From Ignavibacteria bacterium UBA7675 (GTDB taxonomy: Bacteria > Bacteroidota > Ignavibacteria > Kapaibacteriales > UB7675): a DNA stretch of 64,000 bases. Position 1 is the first letter of the stretch, and each line of letters begins with the position of its first letter. Where the stretch lies: assembly GCA_002483085.1 (NCBI GenBank), contig DLHF01000078.1:36079-100078 (forward strand), given 5' to 3'. The position numbers were made by a program, and so were the translations under genes. Positions 1-8,815 of the stretch are shown one piece after another. The notes beneath the pieces were generated by a model, which was not told the origin of the DNA, searched no databases, and saw only the letters and a list, made by a program, of their open reading frames with translations.

Positions 1-99
1 AACGCACTGTTCGGAGCTAAACCAGACGCGGCGAAGGCAGACACAACAGACCCTGCTTCGCAGGACGACATCGACGCGCTTTTCAATAAACCAACATGA
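1..99 (+). CDS. C-terminal end of a chemotaxis/motility-associated protein (partial)
   Basis: Only the last 32 codons are inside the window, ending at the TGA at 97-99. The readable tail is hydrophilic and has two similar short motifs: NALFG at the left edge and SQDDIDALFNKPT at the end. The second closely resembles the N-terminal motif of flagellar switch protein FliM (SQxEIDALL), which is known to bind phosphorylated CheY. The gene lies 24 bases upstream of cheA on the same strand, so a chemotaxis role such as a scaffold or CheY-phosphate interaction is inferred. The body of the protein is not visible and its family cannot be named. Confidence 0.6.
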   Translation, partial: NALFGAKPDAAKADTTDPASQDDIDALFNKPT

Positions 100-123
100 A
101 GGACAGAAACCGACGGTGTTGTT

Positions 124-2127
124 ATGAATACATTCCAGATAGATGATGAAATGCGGGAGCTTCTCGAAAGCTTCTTTGTAGAAACGCACGAGCTGTTAGA
201 CGCTCTGGACCAAGACCTGATGCGGCTTGAACACGAGCCGCAGAATATGGACTTGCTCAACTCCATTTTCCGCAGTTTTCATACCATCAAAGGTACGTCT
301 TCGTTCATGGGTTTGGAGCAGATGACGGAGCTAACCCATCACGCAGAAGACTTACTAAATAAGCTCCGCCGTTCAGAGCTCGTCGTTACGACGATAGTTG
401 TGGATACTCTACTGGAAGTCTACGACATCCTTAGCAGGCTCCTTGCTAGTGTGGAGCGCAATACAGGCGAAGTGTTCGAGCTTTCGGGTATTCTCCGAAA
501 AATCACAGCCTGCACGAATGCAGCAGCGGCCCCAGACGCTTCCGGTAGCCCTTCCTCAAAAGAAGAGCAGGCAGCCGACGAAAGTAGCGCTAGTGCATTC
601 GATTCTATACTTACCATCCACGGCTCTGCGGGCGCAACTGAAGAATTTACGGAAGAAGAACTTCGGCTTGTAGAGCAGGCATTCAACGAAGTGAACAATG
701 CATTCCGCCCTACTGCTACCCCGGCAAAGGACGAAGCAGCCAGCGGTAAAGAAGCACAGGAGCGGGCTAAATCCGAAGAAGGCGAAGCAGATGGCGATGG
801 CTCGCTGGTGGTAAGCGCCCGTACTGTGGTACGCAACAAGCAGACAACAAAACGCGAAGAAGAGCCGACTATCGAGATCAAAGCCGAGCCGCAGCAGCGC
901 GCATCGGCAGAAGCAACTCTCCGCGTGGACGTACAGCGGTTAGAAGCACTTATGGATCTTTCGGGCGAACTCGTGTTAGGGCGCAATCGCTTAGCGCAAA
1001 TTACCGAACGGCTGATGCACCAGTCGGAAGAAAACGAACTGGTGCAGGAACTGATGAAAACAAGCGCCGAGATTAATTATATTACCTCGGAGCTTCAATC
1101 GGCCATCATGAAAACACGTATGGTGCCCATTGGAAAGCTGTACCAAAAGGCGCCTCGCATGATTCGCGAGCTCTCAAGAGAGTTCAACAAAGAAATTGAG
1201 CTGGTTGTTCAGGGCGAAGAAACCGAAGTCGATAGAAGTATTATCGAAGAAATTGGTGACCCGTTGGTGCACATGATACGCAATTCCTGCGACCACGGTA
1301 TCGAGCGCCCAGACGACCGAGAAAAAGCTGGCAAGCAGCGAAAAGGCACTATTTGCCTTACGGCGGAGCATGAGGGGAACCATATTGTTATCCGCATTAT
1401 GGACGACGGGCGGGGTATGAATGCCGAAAGCCTGAAAAGCAAAGCTGTGGAAAAAGGTATTATTACTCGCGACCAAGCAGCACAGATGGGCGAGCAGGAA
1501 GCCTTCAACCTGATTTTCGCAGCGGGATTCAGTACAGCAGAAAAAGTGACAAATGTCTCGGGGCGCGGCGTGGGAATGGATGTCGTGCGCACAAATATCC
1601 AGAAGCTGAAAGGCACCATCCATATTGAGTCGCAAGTGGGCCGGGGATCAGTGTTTACAATTAAGCTGCCTCTTACGCTCGCGATTATTCAGGGTCTGCT
1701 TATTCGTATTCGCGAAGAAATCTACGCATTGCCGCTGAGCTCGGTGGTAGAAGTTGTCAGCACAGAAGACAACCAGATATCAACGGTTCACCAAAGCGAA
1801 GTGATCCGCATTCGCGACCAAGTATATCCACTGATGCGCCTGAGCAAAGTACTGCACATTCCTCCCAAGCCTGATGCCGAGCGCGAGAGCGGCTATGTCG
1901 TTATCATCGGGCTGGCAGAACAGCGCATCGGGCTGGTTGTAGACGAACTGCTCGGGCAAAAAGAAATCGTCGTGAAGTCGCTTGGGGATTATCTTGAAGA
2001 GGTACGGGGTATCGCTGGGTCTACGATTCTCGGCGATGGACGAGTGATTATGATTTTGGATGTCGGCGATATTTTCCACAGCGCCTATCACACAGGTGCT
2101 GTACGGCGACATGCTCTTGCTGATTAA
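124..2127 (+). CDS. cheA: Chemotaxis histidine kinase CheA
   Basis: CheA autophosphorylates on a histidine and passes the phosphate to CheY and CheB in receptor arrays. The 667-residue protein has the full CheA order. An N-terminal HPt domain carries FHTIKGTSSF with the phospho-acceptor at about His53. An acidic, low-complexity linker covers about 135-290. The dimerisation helices begin near RLEALMDLSGELVLGRNRL. The ATPase domain shows the N box (HMIRNSCDHGIE), DDGRGMN and SGRGVGMDVV. A CheW-like domain fills the last 140 residues. No separate P2 CheY-binding domain is evident in the linker. It follows the partial gene at 1-99 and precedes cheB. Confidence 0.96.
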   Translation: MNTFQIDDEMRELLESFFVETHELLDALDQDLMRLEHEPQNMDLLNSIFRSFHTIKGTSSFMGLEQMTELTHHAEDLLNKLRRSELVVTTIVVDTLLEVYDILSRLLASVERNTGEVFELSGILRKITACTNAAAAPDASGSPSSKEEQAADESSASAFDSILTIHGSAGATEEFTEEELRLVEQAFNEVNNAFRPTATPAKDEAASGKEAQERAKSEEGEADGDGSLVVSARTVVRNKQTTKREEEPTIEIKAEPQQRASAEATLRVDVQRLEALMDLSGELVLGRNRLAQITERLMHQSEENELVQELMKTSAEINYITSELQSAIMKTRMVPIGKLYQKAPRMIRELSREFNKEIELVVQGEETEVDRSIIEEIGDPLVHMIRNSCDHGIERPDDREKAGKQRKGTICLTAEHEGNHIVIRIMDDGRGMNAESLKSKAVEKGIITRDQAAQMGEQEAFNLIFAAGFSTAEKVTNVSGRGVGMDVVRTNIQKLKGTIHIESQVGRGSVFTIKLPLTLAIIQGLLIRIREEIYALPLSSVVEVVSTEDNQISTVHQSEVIRIRDQVYPLMRLSKVLHIPPKPDAERESGYVVIIGLAEQRIGLVVDELLGQKEIVVKSLGDYLEEVRGIAGSTILGDGRVIMILDVGDIFHSAYHTGAVRRHALAD

Positions 2128-2131
2128 CACC

Positions 2132-2168
2132 GGGCGTGTGCTACAACTTTGCGCGCACGCCTTTTTTG
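2132..2168 (+). terminator. Rho-independent terminator after cheA
   Basis: GGCGTGTGC pairs with GCGCACGCC across an AT-rich loop (one G-U pair), followed by a run of T residues at 2162-2167. It starts just after the cheA stop codon, so cheA and cheB may be separately expressed or partly attenuated. Confidence 0.7.
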
Positions 2169-2170
2169 TT

Positions 2171-2189
2171 ATTACCGCTGTGCGGTAAT
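2171..2189 (+). other. Perfect stem-loop upstream of cheB
   Basis: ATTACCG and CGGTAAT form a 7-base perfect stem around a CTGTG loop, immediately after the cheA terminator and 27 bases before the cheB start. It could be part of the terminator region, an operator or a 5' UTR hairpin. The sequence alone does not decide. Confidence 0.4.
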
Positions 2190-2215
2190 TCGTGTGCTCA
2201 ACTTCTCTGGTGATT

Positions 2216-3445
2216 ATGTCTTCCATCCGCATTTTGATTGTAGATGATTCGTCGTTTATGCGAACGGCCATTTCCTCCATGTTGCGGGGAAATGAGGGTA
2301 TTGAGGTAGTAGGAACAGCAACAAATGGCCGGGAAGGCGCAGATAAAGCGCGCCTGCTGAAACCCGATCTCATCACAATGGATATCGAGATGCCAGTGAT
2401 GACCGGGCTTGAAGCTCTCAAAGAAATCATGGCGACCAATCCTACGCCGGTTATCATGATAAGCACGCTCACTACCGAGGGCGCTCAAGCTACGGTAGAA
2501 GCTCTTTCGCTTGGCGCAGCCGACTTTATCCCTAAAATAACAACGTCGTCGCAGCAATCAATCAATCTGTTCAAGCAGGAACTGCTTGGAAAAATACGAG
2601 CTCTTACGTCCAGCCGGGCTTTGGGAGCTCGCTTCCGTCCTGCTTCTACTCCCCCTGCGACACCAAGTAGTGAACAGCCCTCCTCTCCTGCGGCAGACCC
2701 CGACCGCCGCCTTACATTGCAGGAGCGCATACAACGCAGGCTGAACGACCCCGCATTTCGCCCGGGCACAAGCGCTCAGCGAACAACACGGCCAGCCGCC
2801 CCTGCACAGTCAACGCAGTCCCGAGTACAGCCAGCAAAACCGCGGCCAGCCCCATCGTATTTCCGCATAGTTGTTCTCGGTGTCTCTACAGGTGGCCCTC
2901 TGGCTCTGCAACATGTATTGCCCCTGCTCCCTGCCGACCTGCCAGTGCCCATGCTCATCGTGCAGCATATGCCCGCTCATTTTACAAAATCTCTTGCCGA
3001 CAGGCTGAACTCTCTCTCTCCGGCAGAAATATCCGAGGCCAAAAACGGAGATATCCTAGCACCGGGCAAGGTGTACATCGCGCCGGGCGGCCAGCACATG
3101 ACGATTGGCCGGGATCGCAGAACAATACACATTACACCGGAGCCGTCTACGACACTTCACAAGCCTTCGGTAGATGTCACCGTGGACTCGGTGGTGGATA
3201 CGTTCGGCGGCAATGCTCTCGGCATTATTATGACAGGAATGGGAAGAGATGGAGCAACAGCGCTAAAAAAGCTCCACCAAGGCGGCGGATATATTCTGGC
3301 CCAAGATGAAGAAACCTCGGTTGTGTACGGAATGCCAAGAGCTGTTATCGACGAAGGCACGGCTGACGAAATTCACGCCCTGGACGATCTCGCAGGTGCA
3401 ATCGCAACATGCCTCGGGACGCATACAGTAGCGCCCCGAAAATAA
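2216..3445 (+). CDS. cheB: Chemotaxis protein-glutamate methylesterase CheB
   Basis: CheB removes methyl groups from receptor glutamates when phosphorylated by CheA. The 409-residue protein has a receiver domain (acidic pair D10/D11, phospho-acceptor D56 in DLITMDIEMP). A proline-rich linker follows at about 130-215. The C-terminal methylesterase domain holds the catalytic serine at about 224 (LGVSTGGP), the histidine in HMPAHFT and the aspartate in TGMGRDG. A TTG/ATG-rich upstream extension is open, but MSSIRILIVDDSS at 2216 is the natural receiver start. No cheR is adjacent in this window. Confidence 0.95.
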   Translation: MSSIRILIVDDSSFMRTAISSMLRGNEGIEVVGTATNGREGADKARLLKPDLITMDIEMPVMTGLEALKEIMATNPTPVIMISTLTTEGAQATVEALSLGAADFIPKITTSSQQSINLFKQELLGKIRALTSSRALGARFRPASTPPATPSSEQPSSPAADPDRRLTLQERIQRRLNDPAFRPGTSAQRTTRPAAPAQSTQSRVQPAKPRPAPSYFRIVVLGVSTGGPLALQHVLPLLPADLPVPMLIVQHMPAHFTKSLADRLNSLSPAEISEAKNGDILAPGKVYIAPGGQHMTIGRDRRTIHITPEPSTTLHKPSVDVTVDSVVDTFGGNALGIIMTGMGRDGATALKKLHQGGGYILAQDEETSVVYGMPRAVIDEGTADEIHALDDLAGAIATCLGTHTVAPRK

Positions 3446-3462
3446 CAGCACGGGAGGGCTCT

Positions 3463-3852
3463 ATGTCCGAGAATGAAGATTTTTACGAATTTAGCAAGGA
3501 AGCCGACGACGAACGGCTGCGACAGCATTTTCGCGACTTTCTGATTGCACCCGAAATCTCCGGCGCTGGCCGGTCGGTGTCTACAAGCAAGCGGATACCA
3601 GCCGAGCGCATCACGGACTCTGGCGAAATCGTAGAAGTTTCGCAGGAAATGCACGAAGAAAGCGAGGAGCACAATCAGAACTCTGTGCTGATACATCGCA
3701 ATGAATTCAACGAGATTACAGCTATCGATATCCTGTGTGCTTGCGGTAGGACAACAAAGATACGGCTTGAAAACGATCTGTCGCCCGAGGACATCGAGCA
3801 GAGCAAGACGTTTGACGGCAGGCAGTCGGAATCAGAAACGGGGATGCTATAG
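3463..3852 (+). CDS. Small acidic protein of unknown function linked to cheB
   Basis: The 129-residue product was not recognised. The start at 3463 follows a good ribosome site (GGGAGG, 3452-3457) and lies 17 bases after cheB, so co-transcription is likely. The first two thirds are charged and probably partly disordered. The last third has a compact stretch, FNEITAIDILCACGRTTKIRLE, whose CACG could contribute to a metal site, although only two cysteines are present. Its position suggests a chemotaxis accessory role, but this is context only. Confidence 0.75.
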   Translation: MSENEDFYEFSKEADDERLRQHFRDFLIAPEISGAGRSVSTSKRIPAERITDSGEIVEVSQEMHEESEEHNQNSVLIHRNEFNEITAIDILCACGRTTKIRLENDLSPEDIEQSKTFDGRQSESETGML

Positions 3853-3884
3853 TACAATCCAATGATACGGATATTGCAGCAGCC

Positions 3885-4208
3885 TCAACATTCAATGCGT
3901 GTGCGTAGCGCAATTTCTTCCAGAATAGAGCTTACCCGGATACAGTCGCCCATTTCGCCCTCGTACACCATAGCCTTGCCCCGGTGGTGTACTTCCAAAG
4001 TAAGTGATTCGGCGCGGTCGAGCGAGCAAGTAGTGGCTTTCATCAACTGCTCAACTACCTCGTCGAAGGTGTGCCACTCGTCGTTGAACAGGATGACTTT
4101 TGCTACAAGAGCAACGTCGAGAAGTTCGTCGAAAAGCGGAGCCTCCAGCGGGTTGGAAGCGAGAACGGAAGTAGCAAAAGGAGAATGGACGTATTTCATA
4201 TATATCAT
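3885..4208 (-). CDS. clpS: ATP-dependent Clp protease adaptor ClpS
   Basis: ClpS binds N-degron substrates (large hydrophobic N-terminal residues) and delivers them to ClpAP. The 107-residue product has an unconserved N-terminal tail and then the ClpS core. Visible parts are VILFNDEWHTFDEVVEQL (the NDxxHT-type substrate-pocket edge), a helix around CSLDRAESLTLEVHHRGKA and a final VSSILEEIALRTR helix. Several in-frame methionines lie near the N terminus, so the start could be a few codons later. It is convergent with the gene ending at 3852 and divergent from the CADD gene. Confidence 0.88.
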   Translation of the reverse strand: MIYMKYVHSPFATSVLASNPLEAPLFDELLDVALVAKVILFNDEWHTFDEVVEQLMKATTCSLDRAESLTLEVHHRGKAMVYEGEMGDCIRVSSILEEIALRTRIEC

Positions 4209-4281
4209 GCGAACCAGTTGAACAAGGGTATCTTGCCCCTACAACGAAAAAATAATACCATTAATTTAAAGAATTTCTCTT

Positions 4282-4289
4282 TATTTTTG
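4282..4289 (+). promoter_or_regulatory. Possible Bacteroidota-type -7 box for the CADD gene
   Basis: TATTTTTG fits the Bacteroidota TAnnTTTG element, in an AT-rich gap 42 bases before the start codon. It overlaps a short inverted repeat, TGCAC (4288-4292) and GTGCA (4303-4307). No clear -33 element is visible, so this is tentative. Confidence 0.35.
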
Positions 4290-4331
4290 CACGTAAAACT
4301 CTGTGCACTCTCATTTCATAGGAGCGAATCC

Positions 4332-5024
4332 ATGACCGGTCAGGAATTCTTGGAGAACCTTGACAACGTGATAAAAGAACGCAGTATGCTCTCGCATCCG
4401 TTCTATATCATGTGGAATGAAGGCACGCTAACATTAGAAATGCTGCGCGAATACGCCAAGCAGTATTATCATCAGGTTCATCACTTCCCCACCTATGTGA
4501 GCGCAACGCATTCTAATTGCGATGATATGGAAGTGCGCCAGATGCTGCTGGAAAACCTTATTGAGGAAGAGCATGGCCCGGATAATCACCCCGCTCTGTG
4601 GCTGCGCTTTGCCGAGTCGCTCGGTATAAGCAAAAAAGAAGTGTTGGAAGCCAAACTCCTTCCGCACACAAGAGAATCAGTGCGTATCCTCAAAGACTTG
4701 GCTCGGCGCGAAAACCCCGCCGAAGGTATTGCAGCTTTGTATGCCTACGAGTCGCAAATCCCGGAAGTAGCTAAAACAAAGATCAAGGGGCTCGCAGATA
4801 ACTACGGCCTCACGTCCGACGACGCGACGATCTTTTTCCGCGTCCACGAAACTGCCGATGAGATTCACAGCAAAGTAACCCGCGATGCACTTGTGCGCAT
4901 GTGTGTCACCGAGGATCAGATGGAAGCCGCTTTAGACGCCGTGCGCGAGGCCGCCGATGCCATCAACCTCCTGCTAGACGGTGTCTACGAAACCTACTGC
5001 TGCGAACAGGTTTCTATCCACTAA
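4332..5024 (+). CDS. CADD-family self-sacrificing p-aminobenzoate synthase (folate pathway)
   Basis: The 230-residue protein belongs to the TENA/PqqC-like heme-oxygenase fold and aligns closely, by memory, with Chlamydia CADD. That di-metal enzyme makes p-aminobenzoate for folate from one of its own tyrosines. With a constant offset of two, all key CADD residues are present: Tyr25 (CADD Tyr27, in HPFYIMW), metal ligands Glu79, His86, Glu140, His172, Asp176 and His179, and Lys150 (CADD Lys152). A ribosome site (AGGAGCG) precedes the ATG at 4332. An upstream in-frame extension is judged non-coding because it covers the clpS promoter and reads against clpS. The p-aminobenzoate function is inferred from residue conservation. 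Confidence 0.9.
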   Translation: MTGQEFLENLDNVIKERSMLSHPFYIMWNEGTLTLEMLREYAKQYYHQVHHFPTYVSATHSNCDDMEVRQMLLENLIEEEHGPDNHPALWLRFAESLGISKKEVLEAKLLPHTRESVRILKDLARRENPAEGIAALYAYESQIPEVAKTKIKGLADNYGLTSDDATIFFRVHETADEIHSKVTRDALVRMCVTEDQMEAALDAVREAADAINLLLDGVYETYCCEQVSIH

Positions 5025-5046
5025 TCGGTAAAAAAATAAGAACATG

Positions 5047-5080
5047 GAAGCCCGGCATACGTCGGGCTTCTGCGTTTCTC
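5047..5080 (+). terminator. Hairpin terminator after the CADD gene
   Basis: GAAGCCCG (5047-5054) pairs perfectly with CGGGCTTC (5063-5070). The T run after it is weak and interrupted. Confidence 0.6.
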
Positions 5081-5084
5081 CCCC

Positions 5085-5293
5085 ACTCTTCCATCGCTTT
5101 GGCCTGCACACATCCGCATCACGTGGCTTCTGCCCCAACCACAAAGGCTGTATGGACGCAACTCGTAGAGCAGCCCGGTATTCCCCAAATCGCCCAGTAT
5201 GTCGCTAGCGATTGCCCTCTGGCCAATCGGAAAGCGGTCTTTGCGACCGGTGACAGCGGCTAAACGCTTGAACAACGACGCCCGTGCCACACA
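5085..5293 (-). repeat. Interspersed repeat, copy 1 (degenerate)
   Basis: Read on the minus strand, the copy starts with GTGTGGCACGGGCGTCGTTG at about 5293. It continues with CAAGCGTTTAG, then GCTGTCACCGGTCGCA (5243-5258), the conserved central block. Further along, a weak match to the 3' part of the family (CCACGTGATGCGG, then TGTGCAGGCCAAAGCG) is visible to about 5085. The 5' half matches the copy at 17.43 kb most closely. Confidence 0.7.
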
Positions 5294-5630
5294 CCTTCCA
5301 CATCAGCATAGGCGATGCTTCTTATCTATGAGCAAAGAAATAATTCTCATCGCGCATCACTTTTCCCCTTGTTTTTCTGATTACCCACTAAAGTGCAGCG
5401 CTTATGTTTCGATACTACACTACATGTTGTATTAAGTGTCCTGCGCTTCGAGAATACACAGCTTCGCAATCGGCTCAGTAAGCAACAGTAGGTTTCTGCA
5501 TCATATACACGATAAAGCTGAGCGATCCACAACATCCGTACTATGTAGCACAAGGCTAGCAGGATTGGGACAATAGGCGGCAATTCCGCCAGTGCGATTA
5601 TCACTTCTTTTTTACCTTGTAGGACACATT

Positions 5631-7520
5631 ATGAAATGGTTCCTCAACCTCAGGATTTCTACCAAGCTCGCAACAGTGTACATCTTTTCATCGCTGATGC
5701 TGCTGATTGTCGGTATTGTAGGATATACAACTATCGAAAAGACACACGAGCGGCTTGAGTACACAACTACCGTGCGATTCAACGGCCTTAACTACTTGCT
5801 ACAGGCCGACCGCGATCTGTATCAGGCACTTGTTTCACTACGCACAATGGTGTACACCGCCCCCGAACAGAAAGAGTTTGCAGAACTCGAAGCATATTAT
5901 CGAGAAAATATTGGGCAGTCGATGGAGCGGTGGAACAAGTACGCAGCACTAGAAAAGACCCAAAGCGAAACTGATATCATGGGCGACTTTCCAAAACATC
6001 ACGCCGCATGGGGTAAATCGGCAGAACAATTAATCTCGCGTTGCCGGGCGGGCCTCGGGCTCGAACCCGAAACAATAGCGATGTTCACAGATGTACTTCA
6101 GCCATCCTTTACAAAAGCGCGTGATATTATCGACAAGCTCACAGAAATTGCAGAACAATCCGCCGAGCAAGGATTCACGGCAAGTACAATGGAGTACAAA
6201 TCGTCGAGAATGTTCCTGATTATTGCAGTGCTGGGTGGTATCGGCATTACCATCGCCTTCAGTATTCTTGTAGCACGAATGATTTACCGTCGGCTTTCCG
6301 CTTTGGAGCACGCCACACGCAATGTACGCGATGATGGTTCCGGCTATGTGCCGCTCGTTGTGCGCTCAAAAGACGAAGTGGGCTCGCTCACAACAGCATT
6401 CAACACCATGATACAGCGGCTCGGCGAATCGACAGCAAGCATCCGCGAGCAAACCGAATATCTGTCGTACAGCGTCGACACTATGCTTACGGCGTTTAGC
6501 AAATTTGCCAATGGCGACCTTACTGTGCGGCTCAGCGTGCAAAAGCAAGACGATATCGGGCGGCTGTACGGCGAATTCAACACGGCATTAGAGAACCTGC
6601 GCTTGCTGATGGCCAATGTAGCCGATTCAGTACGCACAACTGCCAACACAGCGAATCACATCTCTGCTGGTACCGAAGAAATGGCGGCTGGTGCACGCGA
6701 ACAGGCTTCTCGCTCCCATAGCATTGCGGCTGCTATAGAGGAGATGTCGCACACCATCGACGAGAACGCCCGGCAGAGCATCCTTGCCTCCCACGAAGCA
6801 GCAGAATCGAGCAGCGATGCACTACAGGGCGGTACAGTCATCAACGAAACAATCGCAGGTATAGGCAATATCGCCGAAGCAGTGAACCACACAGCCCACA
6901 CAGTAGAAGCCCTCGGCCAAAGCAGCGAAGAAGTGGGTATTGTTATTCAGGTGATCGAAGAAATTGCCGACCAAACAAACTTGCTCGCCCTGAATGCGGC
7001 AATTGAAGCTGCTCGCGCGGGCGAACACGGACGCGGTTTTGCTGTTGTAGCCGATGAAGTGCGTAAGCTCGCCGAACGCACGCGCAAAGCGACAAAGGAA
7101 ATTACCGATACCATCCACCGCATTCAAAACGATACGTCTTCGGCAGTAGGCACGATGCACAGCAGTACCACGGAAGTAACTCGCGGCAAAGAAGCAGCTT
7201 CCAGAGCAGGAGCCACTCTGGAGCGCATTATCCAGCGGGCTACTACTGTCTCCGATATTATCGCCCGGCTCGCTGCCGCAGGCGAAGAACAAGCCGCAGC
7301 AGTAAGCGATATTGCCCGCAATGTGGAAAGCATCAACACCGTTACAGAAGAATCCGCTGCTACAGCGGACCACATGAATCAGACGGCTCAAGACTTGCGC
7401 TCGACTTCCGACCATCTCCTAGGGCTTATCGAGCAGTTCCGCATTGAGCACGACAATACATCTTCTGGGGAAAAGCCACACTATGCAATCAATGGCCGCA
7501 GCAAAGCGCATTCCCGATAG
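5631..7520 (+). CDS. Methyl-accepting chemotaxis protein
   Basis: This 629-residue transmembrane receptor would signal to CheA. A first membrane helix lies at about 10-31. A helical periplasmic domain of the four-helix-bundle type follows to about 190, with a second membrane helix at about 193-215. Next come a HAMP domain (ending SKDEVGSLTTAFNTM) and a second HAMP-like segment (FANGDLTVRLSVQKQDDIGRL). The cytoplasmic coiled coil carries the highly conserved hairpin tip EEIADQTNLLALNAAIEAA followed by RAGEHGRGFAVVADEVRKL. ATG 5631 is chosen because AGGACA lies 5 bases upstream and the first helix follows directly. The ligand cannot be predicted. Confidence 0.94.
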   Translation: MKWFLNLRISTKLATVYIFSSLMLLIVGIVGYTTIEKTHERLEYTTTVRFNGLNYLLQADRDLYQALVSLRTMVYTAPEQKEFAELEAYYRENIGQSMERWNKYAALEKTQSETDIMGDFPKHHAAWGKSAEQLISRCRAGLGLEPETIAMFTDVLQPSFTKARDIIDKLTEIAEQSAEQGFTASTMEYKSSRMFLIIAVLGGIGITIAFSILVARMIYRRLSALEHATRNVRDDGSGYVPLVVRSKDEVGSLTTAFNTMIQRLGESTASIREQTEYLSYSVDTMLTAFSKFANGDLTVRLSVQKQDDIGRLYGEFNTALENLRLLMANVADSVRTTANTANHISAGTEEMAAGAREQASRSHSIAAAIEEMSHTIDENARQSILASHEAAESSSDALQGGTVINETIAGIGNIAEAVNHTAHTVEALGQSSEEVGIVIQVIEEIADQTNLLALNAAIEAARAGEHGRGFAVVADEVRKLAERTRKATKEITDTIHRIQNDTSSAVGTMHSSTTEVTRGKEAASRAGATLERIIQRATTVSDIIARLAAAGEEQAAAVSDIARNVESINTVTEESAATADHMNQTAQDLRSTSDHLLGLIEQFRIEHDNTSSGEKPHYAINGRSKAHSR

Positions 7521-7892
7521 CGAGCAGCAGAAGGCCATCAATCCATTCGGTGGCTTTCTGCCTTCGATACCCCGTTCCCTCTCCGCACCCCGCTGACGTC
7601 CGCGCATCAGTTACCGTAAGAACGGTGCGCGGACGAGCCCATGATAACTTCCCTCCGCCGCGTGGCTTTGCAACCCGTTTCCGCGTATTGCTAACCGCAC
7701 ATTCGACTTCGCGCCGTTCTTATCGCGGCAGTGCAAGCCCGCAGTACACCACAGCAGTAGAGCAATCGCTATTCAATCTCTATGCCCATCCAATAGATAT
7801 TTTCCGCTTTTGCAACAGATAAAAACATCACACGTCTTGTAGCGCCTCCGTACTCATGTGTTGCCAATATTGTTGTGGTAGGAAGTAGCGTT
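7521..7892. other. 372-base gap holding a repeat copy
   Basis: It holds the minus-strand repeat copy at about 7572-7668 and its hairpin. The remaining stretch to the acetyltransferase start shows nothing recognisable beyond a ribosome site at 7880-7886. Confidence 0.55.
7572..7668 (-). repeat. Interspersed repeat, copy 2 (3' part with nested hairpin)
   Basis: On the minus strand it reads CCACGCGGCGGAGGGAAG, TTATCATGGGCTCGTCCG and so on. It is almost identical to 9697-9790 in the opposite orientation. A nested hairpin is present: outer arms GTCCGCGCA (7598-7606) and TGCGCGGAC (7626-7634), inner arms ACCGT (7613-7617) and ACGGT (7622-7626). Confidence 0.85.
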
Positions 7893-8783
7893 ATGAACCC
7901 AGATCACAGTGCGATTCTCCGCGCTACAGACGAGCACCGCAGCGCTCTTATCGGCCTGCTCTCGAATCTCAATAGCAGGGCTGAAAGCCAGTGCCTGCAC
8001 TGCGATACCGAACGAGACGGCATCACAGTAGAAATCGACAAACTGCTGGCCAACAGTAGCATTCCCCTGATTGCAGCCTTCGCCGAAGGCCAGCTTATAG
8101 GCGCACTTGGATGCGAACTCAACGAGGCAGGTACTCATTGCTGGCTTCGCGGTCCGTTTCTCCACAACGCACCCCAGCACAGCGCAGCCCTGCCAGCGAT
8201 GTTTGATGCACTGGCAGCAACACTCCCCCGCAGCATCACCGATATGATGGCTTTCCCCAATGTAGATAATACGCTCGTGCGAGAGTTCTACGCCAAGCGT
8301 GGGTTCGGCGATACGCACACTATTCACATCTACACAGCACCCCGCCCAGTAGCCATTCCCGCAGCAGACCCCGCAATACAGGAATACCACAGCGGCATGT
8401 TTGGTGAATTGGACGCACTGCACAACAGTGCATTCCCAACAGCGGTGGAGCGCACCCGCGATGTCGTAGATGGCTTCGGCCCGAAGCGAACAATATTTGT
8501 AGTAGTAGACAACGGAGCGCTGGCCGGGTATATCGCTGTGTCGATCAGCGACACGCCGATAGAAGGCTTTGTCGATTTCCTCGCTGTCCACCCCAGCCAG
8601 CGGGGGAAAGGCATTGGCGAGCGGCTTCTCAAGCACGCTATGCACTGGTTCTTTGCCGAGCACAACATGCCACAAGCTGGCCTGTGCGTGCGGGACAACC
8701 TCGCCAATGCGCGCAAACTGTACGAACGAGCGGGATTTTCGCTGTTTGCTTCGGGTGTAGGCATGCGGCGCACAATAGCGTAA
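7893..8783 (+). CDS. GNAT-family N-acetyltransferase with two GNAT-like halves
   Basis: The 296-residue protein would transfer an acyl group from acyl-CoA to an unknown amine. The C-terminal half (about 160-290) has a clear GNAT core: a strand with VDFLAVHPSQRGKGIGERLL (acyl-CoA loop RGKGIG) and the late motif NANARKLYERAGF in the form DNLANARKLYERAGF. The N-terminal half has the same size and a similar outline but a degenerate acyl-CoA loop. A GTG at 7875 is open, but GGAAG at 7880-7886 points to ATG 7893. It sits between two inverted repeat copies, together with trmO. Confidence 0.87.
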   Translation: MNPDHSAILRATDEHRSALIGLLSNLNSRAESQCLHCDTERDGITVEIDKLLANSSIPLIAAFAEGQLIGALGCELNEAGTHCWLRGPFLHNAPQHSAALPAMFDALAATLPRSITDMMAFPNVDNTLVREFYAKRGFGDTHTIHIYTAPRPVAIPAADPAIQEYHSGMFGELDALHNSAFPTAVERTRDVVDGFGPKRTIFVVVDNGALAGYIAVSISDTPIEGFVDFLAVHPSQRGKGIGERLLKHAMHWFFAEHNMPQAGLCVRDNLANARKLYERAGFSLFASGVGMRRTIA

Positions 8784-8815
8784 ACCATATTATTATATTC
8801 TTTCGCAACTGTAGT

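Larger units (their letters stand above)
5025..5630. other. 606-base gene-free gap
   Basis: Between the CADD gene and the chemoreceptor no convincing gene is visible on either strand. The gap holds the CADD terminator, a degenerate copy of the interspersed repeat at about 5085-5293, and about 330 bases in which nothing was recognised. Confidence 0.6.

Noticed and set aside
4071..4331. N-terminal extension of the CADD protein
   Set aside because: It overlaps clpS in antisense and adds 87 residues absent from CADD. The 230-residue form matches CADD in length and residues.
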